From NCBI GenBank assembly GCA_009886815.1, contig QXYP01000295.1:1-6170 (forward strand): a stretch of DNA of 6,170 bases, in the 5' to 3' direction. Positions 1 through 5,471 of this stretch are shown one piece after another. The translations under genes and the position numbers were made by a program. Every line of letters starts with the position of its first letter. Positions within the stretch are counted from its first letter, which is position 1. Source of the stretch: Halieaceae bacterium. GTDB taxonomy: Bacteria > Pseudomonadota > Gammaproteobacteria > Pseudomonadales > Halieaceae. The notes beneath the pieces are model-generated. The model was not told the DNA's origin and did no database searches. It saw nothing but the letters and a program-made list of their open reading frames with translations.

Positions 1-260
1 TGAATGCGAGATACCTGATCTTTGACGCCGGCAAGGCCTTGAGCCCGCTCACTGGCCTTAGTGGAGACATTATGATCAGGCACTGCAATGTTGGCACTGA
101 TTCTCCAGGGTTGGCGCCCCGCGAGCCTCAGCCCTTCAAAAGCTTGAGGTGATGTGACCTCGTGCAGTAATTGACGGTCGATGTAGATCAACGCCGTGCC
201 ATCATCACGGGTCTCTACCAAATGACTTTCCCACAGTTTGTCATATAAGGTTTTGCCCAT
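1..260 (-). CDS. leuC: 3-isopropylmalate dehydratase large subunit, N-terminal part (runs off left edge)
   Basis: LeuC is the large subunit of isopropylmalate isomerase. With LeuD it converts 2-isopropylmalate to 3-isopropylmalate in cytoplasmic leucine biosynthesis. Only the first 86 codons are present. They open with [13 protein letters not shown] and contain the family signatures LIYIDR (residues 25-29 region), [15 protein letters not shown] (31-45) and PDHNVST (61-67), which I recognise from LeuC of E. coli and pseudomonads. The [4Fe-4S] cysteine ligands lie in the missing part, so integrity of the enzyme cannot be judged. The ATG at 260-258 is preceded by a GGAG ribosome binding site at 268-271, spaced 7 bases, which fixes the start. 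Residue 30 is Gln, whereas the LeuC sequences I recall have His there (IDRH). leuD would be expected beyond the left edge. The gene is separated from rlmKL by 409 bp and is probably transcribed from its own promoter. Confidence 0.95.
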   Translation of the reverse strand, partial: MGKTLYDKLWESHLVETRDDGTALIYIDRQLLHEVTSPQAFEGLRLAGRQPWRISANIAVPDHNVSTKASERAQGLAGVKDQVSRI

Positions 261-267
261 GTGTCGT

Positions 268-271
268 CTCC
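268..271 (-). promoter_or_regulatory. leuC ribosome binding site
   Basis: The minus strand reads GGAG followed by ACGACAC and then the leuC ATG, a spacing of 7 bases. This supports the chosen start. Confidence 0.75.
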
Positions 272-284
272 GGGATCAGCTATT

Positions 285-311
285 TCTATAACGCGCCCTC
301 GTTTTTTTGAA
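285..311 (-). promoter_or_regulatory. leuC: weak candidate proximal leuC promoter
   Basis: On the minus strand TTCAAA (306-311) is followed after 15 bases by TATAGA (285-290). Each hexamer matches the sigma-70 consensus at four of six positions and the spacer is short. A run of seven A bases lies within and just after the -35-like box. If used, it would give a leader of roughly 20 bases that includes the ribosome binding site. It is weaker than the distal candidate at 425-433. Confidence 0.2.
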
Positions 312-335
312 GGCCATGACTTTCAGAAGTATGCC
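312..335 (-). other. hairpin in the leuC leader
   Basis: An interrupted inverted repeat pairs GGC-CAT-ACTT-type arms. ACTT (319-322) pairs with AAGT (327-330) around a four-base loop, CAT (315-317) pairs with ATG (331-333), and GG (312-313) pairs with CC (334-335), with single-base bulges at 318 and 314. On the minus strand it is followed by TT, C and seven A bases, not T bases, so it is not an intrinsic terminator in the direction of leuC. It could be an mRNA leader structure if transcription starts near 418. Confidence 0.3.
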
Positions 336-424
336 AAAGTGGCTCTAAGGCCTAACGCCCTGCACAGCAAACACGGCAGGACTGGGGCAGCCTCTAGGTC
401 GAACCTCTAATTTTTGGCGAGCAA

Positions 425-433
425 AGTATAACA
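425..433 (-). promoter_or_regulatory. leuC: candidate extended -10 promoter for leuC
   Basis: The minus strand reads TGTTATACT, which is an extended -10 element (TGn) joined to a TATACT hexamer matching TATAAT at five of six positions. No good -35 hexamer lies 16-18 bases upstream; instead two copies of AGTCCT (450-455 and 438-443) occupy that area. Extended -10 promoters often have weak -35 boxes, and the direct repeat could be an activator site, which is inference. The predicted start near 418 would give a leader of about 158 bases before leuC. Confidence 0.4.
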
Positions 434-437
434 CCAC

Positions 438-455
438 AGGACTATTTTTAGGACT
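438..455 (-). repeat. paired AGTCCT direct repeats upstream of the leuC -10 candidate
   Basis: AGTCCT occurs at 450-455 and 438-443 on the minus strand, spaced 12 bases start to start, immediately upstream of the extended -10 candidate. A third copy lies at 378-383, downstream of the predicted transcription start. The arrangement resembles a direct-repeat operator, but the motif is not one I recognise. Confidence 0.35.
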
Positions 456-501
456 GAAAAGTGCACTACGGCAGCCGAATAATCACACTTACAGTCAACC
501 A

Positions 502-530
502 GCACCTCGAAAATACGGCACCTCCAAATA
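502..530 (-). repeat. imperfect tandem repeat TATTTGGAGGTGC / TATTTTCGAGGTGC
   Basis: Two imperfect copies lie head to tail on the minus strand at 530-518 and 515-502, offset by 16 bases. They share the TATTT and GAGGTGC portions and differ in the middle. The GGAGGTG segment looks like a ribosome binding site but leads to no credible gene. The function is unknown; it could be a paired protein-binding site or chance. Confidence 0.4.
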
Positions 531-542
531 CCTTCAGTCGTA

Positions 543-574
543 TTTTTAGCCGTGCTAATACCGGTCGCTAAAAA
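543..574. repeat. 8-bp perfect inverted repeat with 16-bp spacer
   Basis: TTTTTAGC (543-550) and GCTAAAAA (567-574) are exact reverse complements separated by 16 bases. The arms have the A/T run on the outside with T before the stem, which is the reverse polarity to a normal bidirectional terminator. It overlaps another inverted repeat, GCCGTG (549-554) with CACGGC (578-583), so the two stems are mutually exclusive. It could be an operator-like palindrome or part of an alternative RNA fold. Confidence 0.5.
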
Positions 575-605
575 AGCCACGGCGGCAGGTGTAAATCAAG
601 TGGCC
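570..605 (-). terminator. candidate intrinsic terminator of rlmKL
   Basis: On the minus strand GCCAC (604-600) pairs with GTGGC (580-576), extendable by a G-U pair at 605/575, and is followed directly by six T bases (575-570). The 19-base loop is long for a terminator, which lowers confidence. It lies about 65 bases after the rlmKL stop codon, a plausible position. Confidence 0.4.
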
Positions 606-669
606 ACGTTCGGTCGCATAATCTCTCGGTAAGTACCACTCAGAAACTCTACATACCCGGGACGACGGG

Positions 670-2859
670 TTAAGTTAACGGGTGCTGAAAGCGCCAACAG
701 TGATGTATATCTTTACGGCGATTAAAATCTTCCGGGATGGTCTGACGGGTAATGTCTTCAGTGCGATAACGCTGCTTCAATTCTTCTGCCAGCTCAAAAC
801 GGCGATGGTTGTTCGAAAAATACAGCGTTCCATTTGAGCTGAGCACGGACATTGCCGCATCCACCAGTGCAATTTGGTCCCGAACAATATCCAGTGTATT
901 TTCAGTAGCCTTCGAATTAGAGAACGAGGGAGGGTCTAGCAGCACCAGATCAAACTTCCGATCACAGCCTTCCAGCCAGGTCATACAATCGGCCCGAACC
1001 GCGCGGTGCTGCCGGGCTGACATGCCGTTTAGCGCCAGATTATCTTCAAACCATTTGAGATAGGTGTTTGATAAATCGACACTGGTCGACGTCGCTGCCC
1101 CCCCGAGTGCAGCATGAATGGTCGCGGCGCCGGTATAACAGAAAAGGTTCAGAAAATGTTTGCCTGCGGCCTCTTTCTCTAGGGTTAGTCGCAGGGGCCG
1201 ATGGTCTAGAAACAAGCCCGTATCCAAATAATCGTTTAGATTGATCAGTAATCGAGCGGAGCCCTCGCGAACGGTAATCCGCTCACCCGTTTGATCGAGC
1301 TTGTTGTATTGATCGGCACCTCGCTGACGCTGACGACGCTTAGCAGCAATTGGCTGGTCTGCCGGCCACTCTAATACTTGCCGCACCGCTGCCAATGCCT
1401 CTTGAAATCGATGTTCTGCCGCCTCCTCATTGATCGTTTTTGGTGGCGCATACTCTGCCACGTGCGGGATACCTTCATAAACATCAATCGCGACCGCGTA
1501 CTCGGGCATATCCGCATCGTACAGTCGGTAGCAAGACGTTTGGCTAGACTTGAGCCACGACTTGAGACGGCGTCTATTTTTAACCAGCCGATTAGCCAGC
1601 ATAGTTGCACCCTCACTCAAAGGCTCTCGGCCCTCTTTGGTCGGGTTGACACCCCCCTCTGTTACCTTTTCTTTGTTTAGGTCCTGTGCAAGTCGGTTGC
1701 TAGAACCGAGATCAAACAGTAAAAGTTGGATATCAATGGAGCCGTTATTGAGTGCGTATTGCTTGTGACTGCGAAGACCAACCGCTCTCCCCAACTCATT
1801 ATGGGCGGTCAAAATACCGGCTTTCCATCCCTGAAATTCCCGATGCATGACCTGACCTAGCTCGCGATACAGTAACTCCATCGTCGACAACTGCCCCAAA
1901 CGCTCGCCCCAAGGCGGGTTGCAGATCAGCAGCCCTTCTGGCATCGACCGGTGGGTTGGTCTGGTAAGCGTATTGAGGGCTTTCGGGCGCACCCTGATCA
2001 AATCATCAAGCCCCAGTGCGGCTATGCTGGCTTCAGCACGCCTTACCGCACGGATGTCACCATCATAACCACGCAACTCGACTCCCTCGGGCGCGGCACG
2101 CAGACGGCTTCTACCGTCAGCCTCGATAGTCTGCCACTGGGATGAACTGTGCCCTAGCCACCCCTGAAACCCCCAACGCTTGCGATCAAGCCCTGGGGGT
2201 CTTCCCGTGGCCATCATGGCCGCCTCTATCAAAAACGTTCCAGAGCCACACATCGGATCGACTAACGGTTGACCTGCTTCCAAACACTCTGGCCAACCGC
2301 TTCGAATCAACACCGCAGCGGCGAGATTTTCCTTCAATGGCGCTTTGCCCGGCTCCGTGCGATAACCGCGCTGATGCAAACTTGTCCCTGAGAGGTCGAT
2401 ACCCACACTGACACGACCTCGATGCAGCCGGACGTGAATACGCAAATCGGGTACACGGGTGTCGACACTGGGTCGATCTAAACCTCGACTGCGAAACACA
2501 TCAACGATCGCATCTTTACATCGTTGGGCGCCAAACTGGGTGTTCCTGATATCTTCTGAGCGCCCGGAGAAATCAATGGCAAGCGTACTGCTGGGGGATA
2601 AATGGTCACACCAGGGCAAATTAGCCATGCCGTCGTACAAGTCATCAGCACGACTGGCAGCAAATTCACTAAGCTGTAAGATGATGCGATTGGCTAAGCG
2701 GCTGTGAAGGCAGGCACGGTATCCAACGCCTAAACCCCCATTAAAAGTGACGCCGGCAACAGTCTCTCGAACATCAACCGCTCCCAGCTCCTTCATCTCG
2801 GGCACAAGGAGACTGCCTAGTCCCTTAGGGCTGGTGGCAAGAAAACGATACTGAGTCAC
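670..2859 (-). CDS. rlmL: bifunctional 23S rRNA methyltransferase RlmKL (m2G2445 / m7G2069)
   Basis: This cytoplasmic fusion enzyme modifies domain V of 23S rRNA during large-subunit assembly. The RlmL half makes N2-methyl-G2445 and the RlmK half makes N7-methyl-G2069 (E. coli numbering). I read 729 residues from the GTG at 2859; the E. coli protein is 702. In order: a THUMP RNA-binding domain (about 45-155), the RlmL SAM site VDPMCGSGT (200-208), the catalytic NPPWGERLG (314-322), a linker (385-435) longer than in E. coli, then RlmK with YLDTGLFLDHR (544-554), FLNLFCYTGAATIHAA (569-584), DPPSFSNSK (642-650) and FSNN (681-684). The start was chosen because the family begins just before a segment like RFLATSPKGL and because GTG overlaps the upstream stop as GTGA, implying coupling. 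An in-frame ATG at 2907 would add 16 residues unlike the family. The catalytic motif has Trp where E. coli has Tyr. Confidence 0.95.
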   Translation of the reverse strand: MTQYRFLATSPKGLGSLLVPEMKELGAVDVRETVAGVTFNGGLGVGYRACLHSRLANRIILQLSEFAASRADDLYDGMANLPWCDHLSPSSTLAIDFSGRSEDIRNTQFGAQRCKDAIVDVFRSRGLDRPSVDTRVPDLRIHVRLHRGRVSVGIDLSGTSLHQRGYRTEPGKAPLKENLAAAVLIRSGWPECLEAGQPLVDPMCGSGTFLIEAAMMATGRPPGLDRKRWGFQGWLGHSSSQWQTIEADGRSRLRAAPEGVELRGYDGDIRAVRRAEASIAALGLDDLIRVRPKALNTLTRPTHRSMPEGLLICNPPWGERLGQLSTMELLYRELGQVMHREFQGWKAGILTAHNELGRAVGLRSHKQYALNNGSIDIQLLLFDLGSSNRLAQDLNKEKVTEGGVNPTKEGREPLSEGATMLANRLVKNRRRLKSWLKSSQTSCYRLYDADMPEYAVAIDVYEGIPHVAEYAPPKTINEEAAEHRFQEALAAVRQVLEWPADQPIAAKRRQRQRGADQYNKLDQTGERITVREGSARLLINLNDYLDTGLFLDHRPLRLTLEKEAAGKHFLNLFCYTGAATIHAALGGAATSTSVDLSNTYLKWFEDNLALNGMSARQHRAVRADCMTWLEGCDRKFDLVLLDPPSFSNSKATENTLDIVRDQIALVDAAMSVLSSNGTLYFSNNHRRFELAEELKQRYRTEDITRQTIPEDFNRRKDIHHCWRFQHPLT

Positions 2860-3992
2860 AAACCACCCTGCTCTATAGCAATAATTTGGCCAAGAATACG
2901 TCGCCATTGTGAATACTGTTCATCGAGTGTGCCGCCAAGGCGCACTACATTCTCGCCTAGCTCCAAAACCGTGGGCGCAGTTTCATTATCGAAGCCGGTC
3001 GCCAGCTCAAACAAATCCTGCTCCTGAATACGGACTGAGCGATACGCCGAATAGACTTGCTGCATGGCAGCAAAACTGCCCTGCTTCGCCTTCAACTCCC
3101 GGCCTGAAGCACGCTCAGTATAGGCCTCAAGGTATTCTGCCTGCTCAAAACTTGACCGGCGCCACAAGCGATAGGTTGGCCCTAACTCGTCACCCAAATC
3201 GACATACTGCTCATCAACGGTATCAATAAAGAGCGCTTCTTGGTTACGTATACGTGCTATCCGCGCCATCATAGGATCAGAATCTGCGGGCAATCGATTG
3301 GGCTTGAGGCGGCCGTTTTCCTCAGCTAAGTAAGAAGAGAAAACCTCAGGTGCTAGCTCTTGTGCGTAGCGTAAATCTGCGACTCCCAGAAGCCTCGCGA
3401 CATCTTGAGGCGCTAAACCAACTGCAGCCTCTCGCAACCGGTTGGCAATCGACACAAAGAGCGGTCTAAAAGGTTCGGTTGTGTTATCGAGATAGTCGGC
3501 AGCAGAAGTTTGGCTATGAAAGCGGGCATCGAGCCAGACGCGGTTAGTCGCGTCTACCGCCTTCACATCGACAACAAAGTGCCTTCCGTCAGAGTGAACG
3601 ATCGCGCCGGATAATGTGAGGGCCGCAAAATGACTAGCTCCAGGCAAAACCCGCACCGCACCCCACTGCCCGGACTCAGTCAGGATATCGCGCAGATACG
3701 CTGCGGCAAGACGCGTTTCTACAGACCGCAACTTGTCACGGGCATCTCGCGCATCGGGGTTGCTTATACCCTCTTCAAAAACAACAACACCAACTTCCAA
3801 TGGCAGGGGTTCAAGATCCATTCGTAGCGCAGTATTTGCAATCGGTGCTGGCCAGTCAGCAGCGCTGGCCGCATCGCTTGCGGCATAAGCGGGTAAACCG
3901 GTGGTCGACTCCCGAGGGCTGCTGCAACCCAGCAGCGCCGTGCTGAGTGACAGTATTAGCAAGAGTGCCGCCAAGCTTGGGGACGTTGCCAT
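2856..3992 (-). CDS. predicted outer-membrane lipoprotein of unknown function, 378 aa
   Basis: I do not recognise this as a named protein. From the ATG at 3992 it has a hydrophobic signal (residues 7-21) ending in lipobox LLGC, with Cys23 the predicted lipidation site. Ser24 at +2 favours sorting to the outer membrane. The signal's n-region (MATSPS) has no Lys or Arg, which is unusual. Residues about 65-190 alternate strands and helices (LPLEVGVVVFEEG, LRDILTESGQWG, LTLSGAIV, VWLDARF), recalling lipoproteins with a TolB-N/LpoB-like alpha/beta domain; this is inference from pattern only. Residues about 230-378 look helical and rich in Arg, Glu, Tyr and Gln. The start overlaps the preceding stop as ATGA, with GGAG at 4004-4007 spaced 11 bases. 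An alternative in-frame TTG at 4016 would give a charged extension before the signal and is less likely. Its stop overlaps the rlmKL start. Confidence 0.8.
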   Translation of the reverse strand: MATSPSLAALLLILSLSTALLGCSSPRESTTGLPAYAASDAASAADWPAPIANTALRMDLEPLPLEVGVVVFEEGISNPDARDARDKLRSVETRLAAAYLRDILTESGQWGAVRVLPGASHFAALTLSGAIVHSDGRHFVVDVKAVDATNRVWLDARFHSQTSAADYLDNTTEPFRPLFVSIANRLREAAVGLAPQDVARLLGVADLRYAQELAPEVFSSYLAEENGRLKPNRLPADSDPMMARIARIRNQEALFIDTVDEQYVDLGDELGPTYRLWRRSSFEQAEYLEAYTERASGRELKAKQGSFAAMQQVYSAYRSVRIQEQDLFELATGFDNETAPTVLELGENVVRLGGTLDEQYSQWRRILGQIIAIEQGGL

Positions 3993-4666
3993 CAGTTGGG
4001 CTTCTCCGTCGTGCAAACAGTTCCCTTACTGAGGGTTTGCGTACAGCGGTAGCCCGCCTTTGCCGGATCAAATCGGGAATAAACGCGATTGACGATAAAG
4101 GGCTCGCGCACGGTGGGTGAATAAACCGCGGTTTGCAGCACCAGGGAATCTGCTAATGCTGAACGCGTCAATCGGTGACGCACCGACAAACCATCAGGGA
4201 GCCTAATATCGAAAAACAGTTGATGGCCATCCCATCCGCACTGCTCTTCACCGAAAGGCGTTTTTGTGACCGTTGGCGGGGGACGATCGGTTACGCAAAT
4301 CAAGGCGAAACTGTTTTCCCGCTTTACCCTCACCGTATTGTCAGTCTGGATCACTTCTAACAATTCTGGCGCCGTGATAAGTTCCGCCATCTCTGCCAGC
4401 GCTAGTAACTCTCGGCCCGAGGACATGGGCGCCCCCGAATAAGTCTGGCCACGCTCAGCCGCTCTGGCTCGACGTTCCGCCTCTTGCTGTAATTGCCGAA
4501 TAATGGTGTTGAAGCGGCGTTGAATATTGTCACTGCGCGCATAATCCACCTCCCAGTTTCCGGTCATATCAATCGGATCTGAAGGCGCATATCGGGCGGG
4601 CTTTGGTCCTTCGGTCTGACACCCGACCAAAAGCAGCAGCGCGGTTAAAATGAGACAGTTTTTCAT
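3992..4666 (-). CDS. predicted outer-membrane lipoprotein of unknown function, 224 aa
   Basis: The protein starts MKNCLILTALLLLVGC: a short lipoprotein signal with one Lys, lipobox LVGC and predicted lipidated Cys16. Gln17 at +2 predicts outer-membrane sorting. The mature part has a strand-like GNWEVDYARSD (36-46), an amphipathic, strongly charged helix rich in Arg, Glu and Gln (about 48-73, QRRFNTIIRQLQQEAERR), then a beta-rich region (about 103-198). Four cysteines (124, 143, 208, 218) are placed as two possible disulfide pairs, as expected of a periplasm-facing protein. The GNW start followed by strands is reminiscent of lipocalin-like domains, but I cannot assign a family. The stop overlaps the next gene's ATG by 4 bases. 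No well-spaced ribosome binding site is seen: the nearest GGAGG ends 17 bases before the ATG. It heads a likely operon with the second lipoprotein and rlmKL. Confidence 0.8.
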   Translation of the reverse strand: MKNCLILTALLLLVGCQTEGPKPARYAPSDPIDMTGNWEVDYARSDNIQRRFNTIIRQLQQEAERRARAAERGQTYSGAPMSSGRELLALAEMAELITAPELLEVIQTDNTVRVKRENSFALICVTDRPPPTVTKTPFGEEQCGWDGHQLFFDIRLPDGLSVRHRLTRSALADSLVLQTAVYSPTVREPFIVNRVYSRFDPAKAGYRCTQTLSKGTVCTTEKPN

Positions 4667-4725
4667 GTTGCGCAGTGTAGCCTACCTCCAGCCGCCAAAA
4701 TTCGAGGGTGTATGGATTGTCGTGA

Positions 4726-4754
4726 ATTCAATGGAAATGCTCGCGTAATGGCAA
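4726..4754 (-). promoter_or_regulatory. candidate promoter of the lipoprotein-lipoprotein-rlmKL operon
   Basis: On the minus strand TTGCCA (4749-4754, five of six matches to TTGACA) is followed after exactly 17 bases by TTGAAT (4726-4731, four of six matches to TATAAT). It lies in the 184-bp gap between the methyltransferase and the first lipoprotein, and would give a leader of about 53 bases. The spacing is ideal but the -10 box is weak. Confidence 0.35.
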
Positions 4755-4785
4755 CCACAGCGCTTTTCTAAGGACACTCCGCCAC

Positions 4786-4803
4786 CAAGCGCCACCGCGC
4801 TTG
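4786..4803. other. 7-bp perfect hairpin with 4-base loop in the intergenic gap
   Basis: CAAGCGC (4786-4792) and GCGCTTG (4797-4803) are perfect reverse complements around a four-base loop. It is GC-rich and lies about 50 bases after the methyltransferase stop codon. No T run follows on either strand, so it is not a classical intrinsic terminator; it might protect the 3' end of the upstream mRNA or be a protein site. Confidence 0.4.
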
Positions 4804-4850
4804 CAATCACGGGTCGCCTCAAAAACTGTCCAAAACTGCCGTATCGATGA

Positions 4851-5471
4851 CTAGCCTGGACGTGCCGTGCCCCAAATATTGAAGCCCGCCACGCGGGGTG
4901 TCCCTGGTAAATACATTTGATCGACATCGTCCAAGCGAAAGCCGTTGCCACCAATAATCTCGACAATATTACGATTGAGGTTGCAGCCCCCAAACAGTCG
5001 CTTCCAAACGGGGTTCACCCTAGCCTGCCAACGTGCGACCTCGGCATCGGGCGCTTCACCATGTTCACAAAAAACAAGTTTCCCAGAGGGGCGTAGGACA
5101 CGGCGAGCTTCTTTTACAGCCGCAGCAGGATCTGGAATCGTGCACAGTGAAAAAGTCAGGAGAACCGTATCAAAGCTCGCATCATCGGCGGGTATATCCT
5201 CAGCAGATCCCGCTTTGAATTCCACATCAAAAGGCACGGCACGAACTCGAGGCCTCGCCAGTCGCCAAGATTCCTCACAGGGGTCAATGCCAACAACGCG
5301 CTCCACCTGGCTAGGATCGTAGTGCGGCAAATTATGACCGGCCCCTAGGCCGATCTCTAAAACACGTCCTTGGGCCTGGGGCACCACTTTCTGACGCTGA
5401 CGGATAACGGGCTTGGTGCCACAAGCGCAGGTGACGAGCCGCGGTACAACATAACGACTATACAGTCCCAT
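4851..5471 (-). CDS. class I SAM-dependent methyltransferase, METTL7/TMT1-like
   Basis: A complete 206-residue Rossmann-fold methyltransferase. The visible motifs are motif I VLEIGLGAGHNL (37-48), the acidic loop GIDP (61-64), AGSAEDIP (87-94), FDTVLLTFSLCTI (100-112) and the post-motif EARRVLRPSGKLVFCEHG (121-138). The later NPVWKRLFGGCNLNR (153-167) matches the D/NPxW...GCNLxR signature of animal METTL7/TMT1 proteins, which methylate thiols, and of their bacterial relatives. The substrate here is unknown: a small molecule, thiol or lipid is possible. An N-terminal CAC (15-17) is notable. The start ATG overlaps the hydrolase stop by one base (TAATG) and GGAGG (5482-5486) lies 10 bases upstream inside that gene, so the two are probably translated together. 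The second gene of a likely pair with the hydrolase. Confidence 0.88.
   Translation of the reverse strand: MGLYSRYVVPRLVTCACGTKPVIRQRQKVVPQAQGRVLEIGLGAGHNLPHYDPSQVERVVGIDPCEESWRLARPRVRAVPFDVEFKAGSAEDIPADDASFDTVLLTFSLCTIPDPAAAVKEARRVLRPSGKLVFCEHGEAPDAEVARWQARVNPVWKRLFGGCNLNRNIVEIIGGNGFRLDDVDQMYLPGTPRVAGFNIWGTARPG

Larger units (their letters stand above)
261..669. other. 409-bp intergenic region between rlmKL and leuC
   Basis: No convincing coding sequence was found here on either strand; only very short open frames exist. The region holds a candidate rlmKL terminator, overlapping inverted repeats (543-605), a tandem 13/14-bp repeat (502-530), three copies of AGGACT, a candidate extended -10 promoter (425-433) and a leader hairpin (312-335). 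A further 5-bp hairpin (655-670) overlaps the rlmKL stop codon. The length and the density of short repeats suggest a regulatory region for leuC, but no specific operator or riboswitch class was recognised, and no leader peptide rich in leucine codons was seen. Confidence 0.6.

Noticed and set aside
402..506. Short minus-strand frame starting GTG in GAGGTGCTGG, about 32 codons, possible leader peptide
   Set aside because: It has no well-spaced ribosome binding site, no leucine-codon run of the kind seen in leu leader peptides, and it would cross the candidate promoter. It looks like chance.
655..670. Hairpin ACCCG/CGGGT at the rlmKL stop codon as a terminator
   Set aside because: The stem is only 5 bp and is not followed by a T run; the candidate at 570-605 is better.
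2142..2411. Open frames on the plus strand opposite rlmKL, such as this 89-codon one
   Set aside because: They lie antisense to a strongly recognised gene, show no family features and no ribosome binding site. They are shadows of the real frame.
4682..4993. 103-codon minus-strand frame overlapping the methyltransferase 3' end and the gap
   Set aside because: It is out of frame with the methyltransferase motifs, and its translation shows no recognisable domain.
4945..5322. 125-codon plus-strand open frame opposite the methyltransferase
   Set aside because: The composition is that of an antisense frame (Ser, Arg and Pro rich) and the opposite strand encodes clear methyltransferase motifs.
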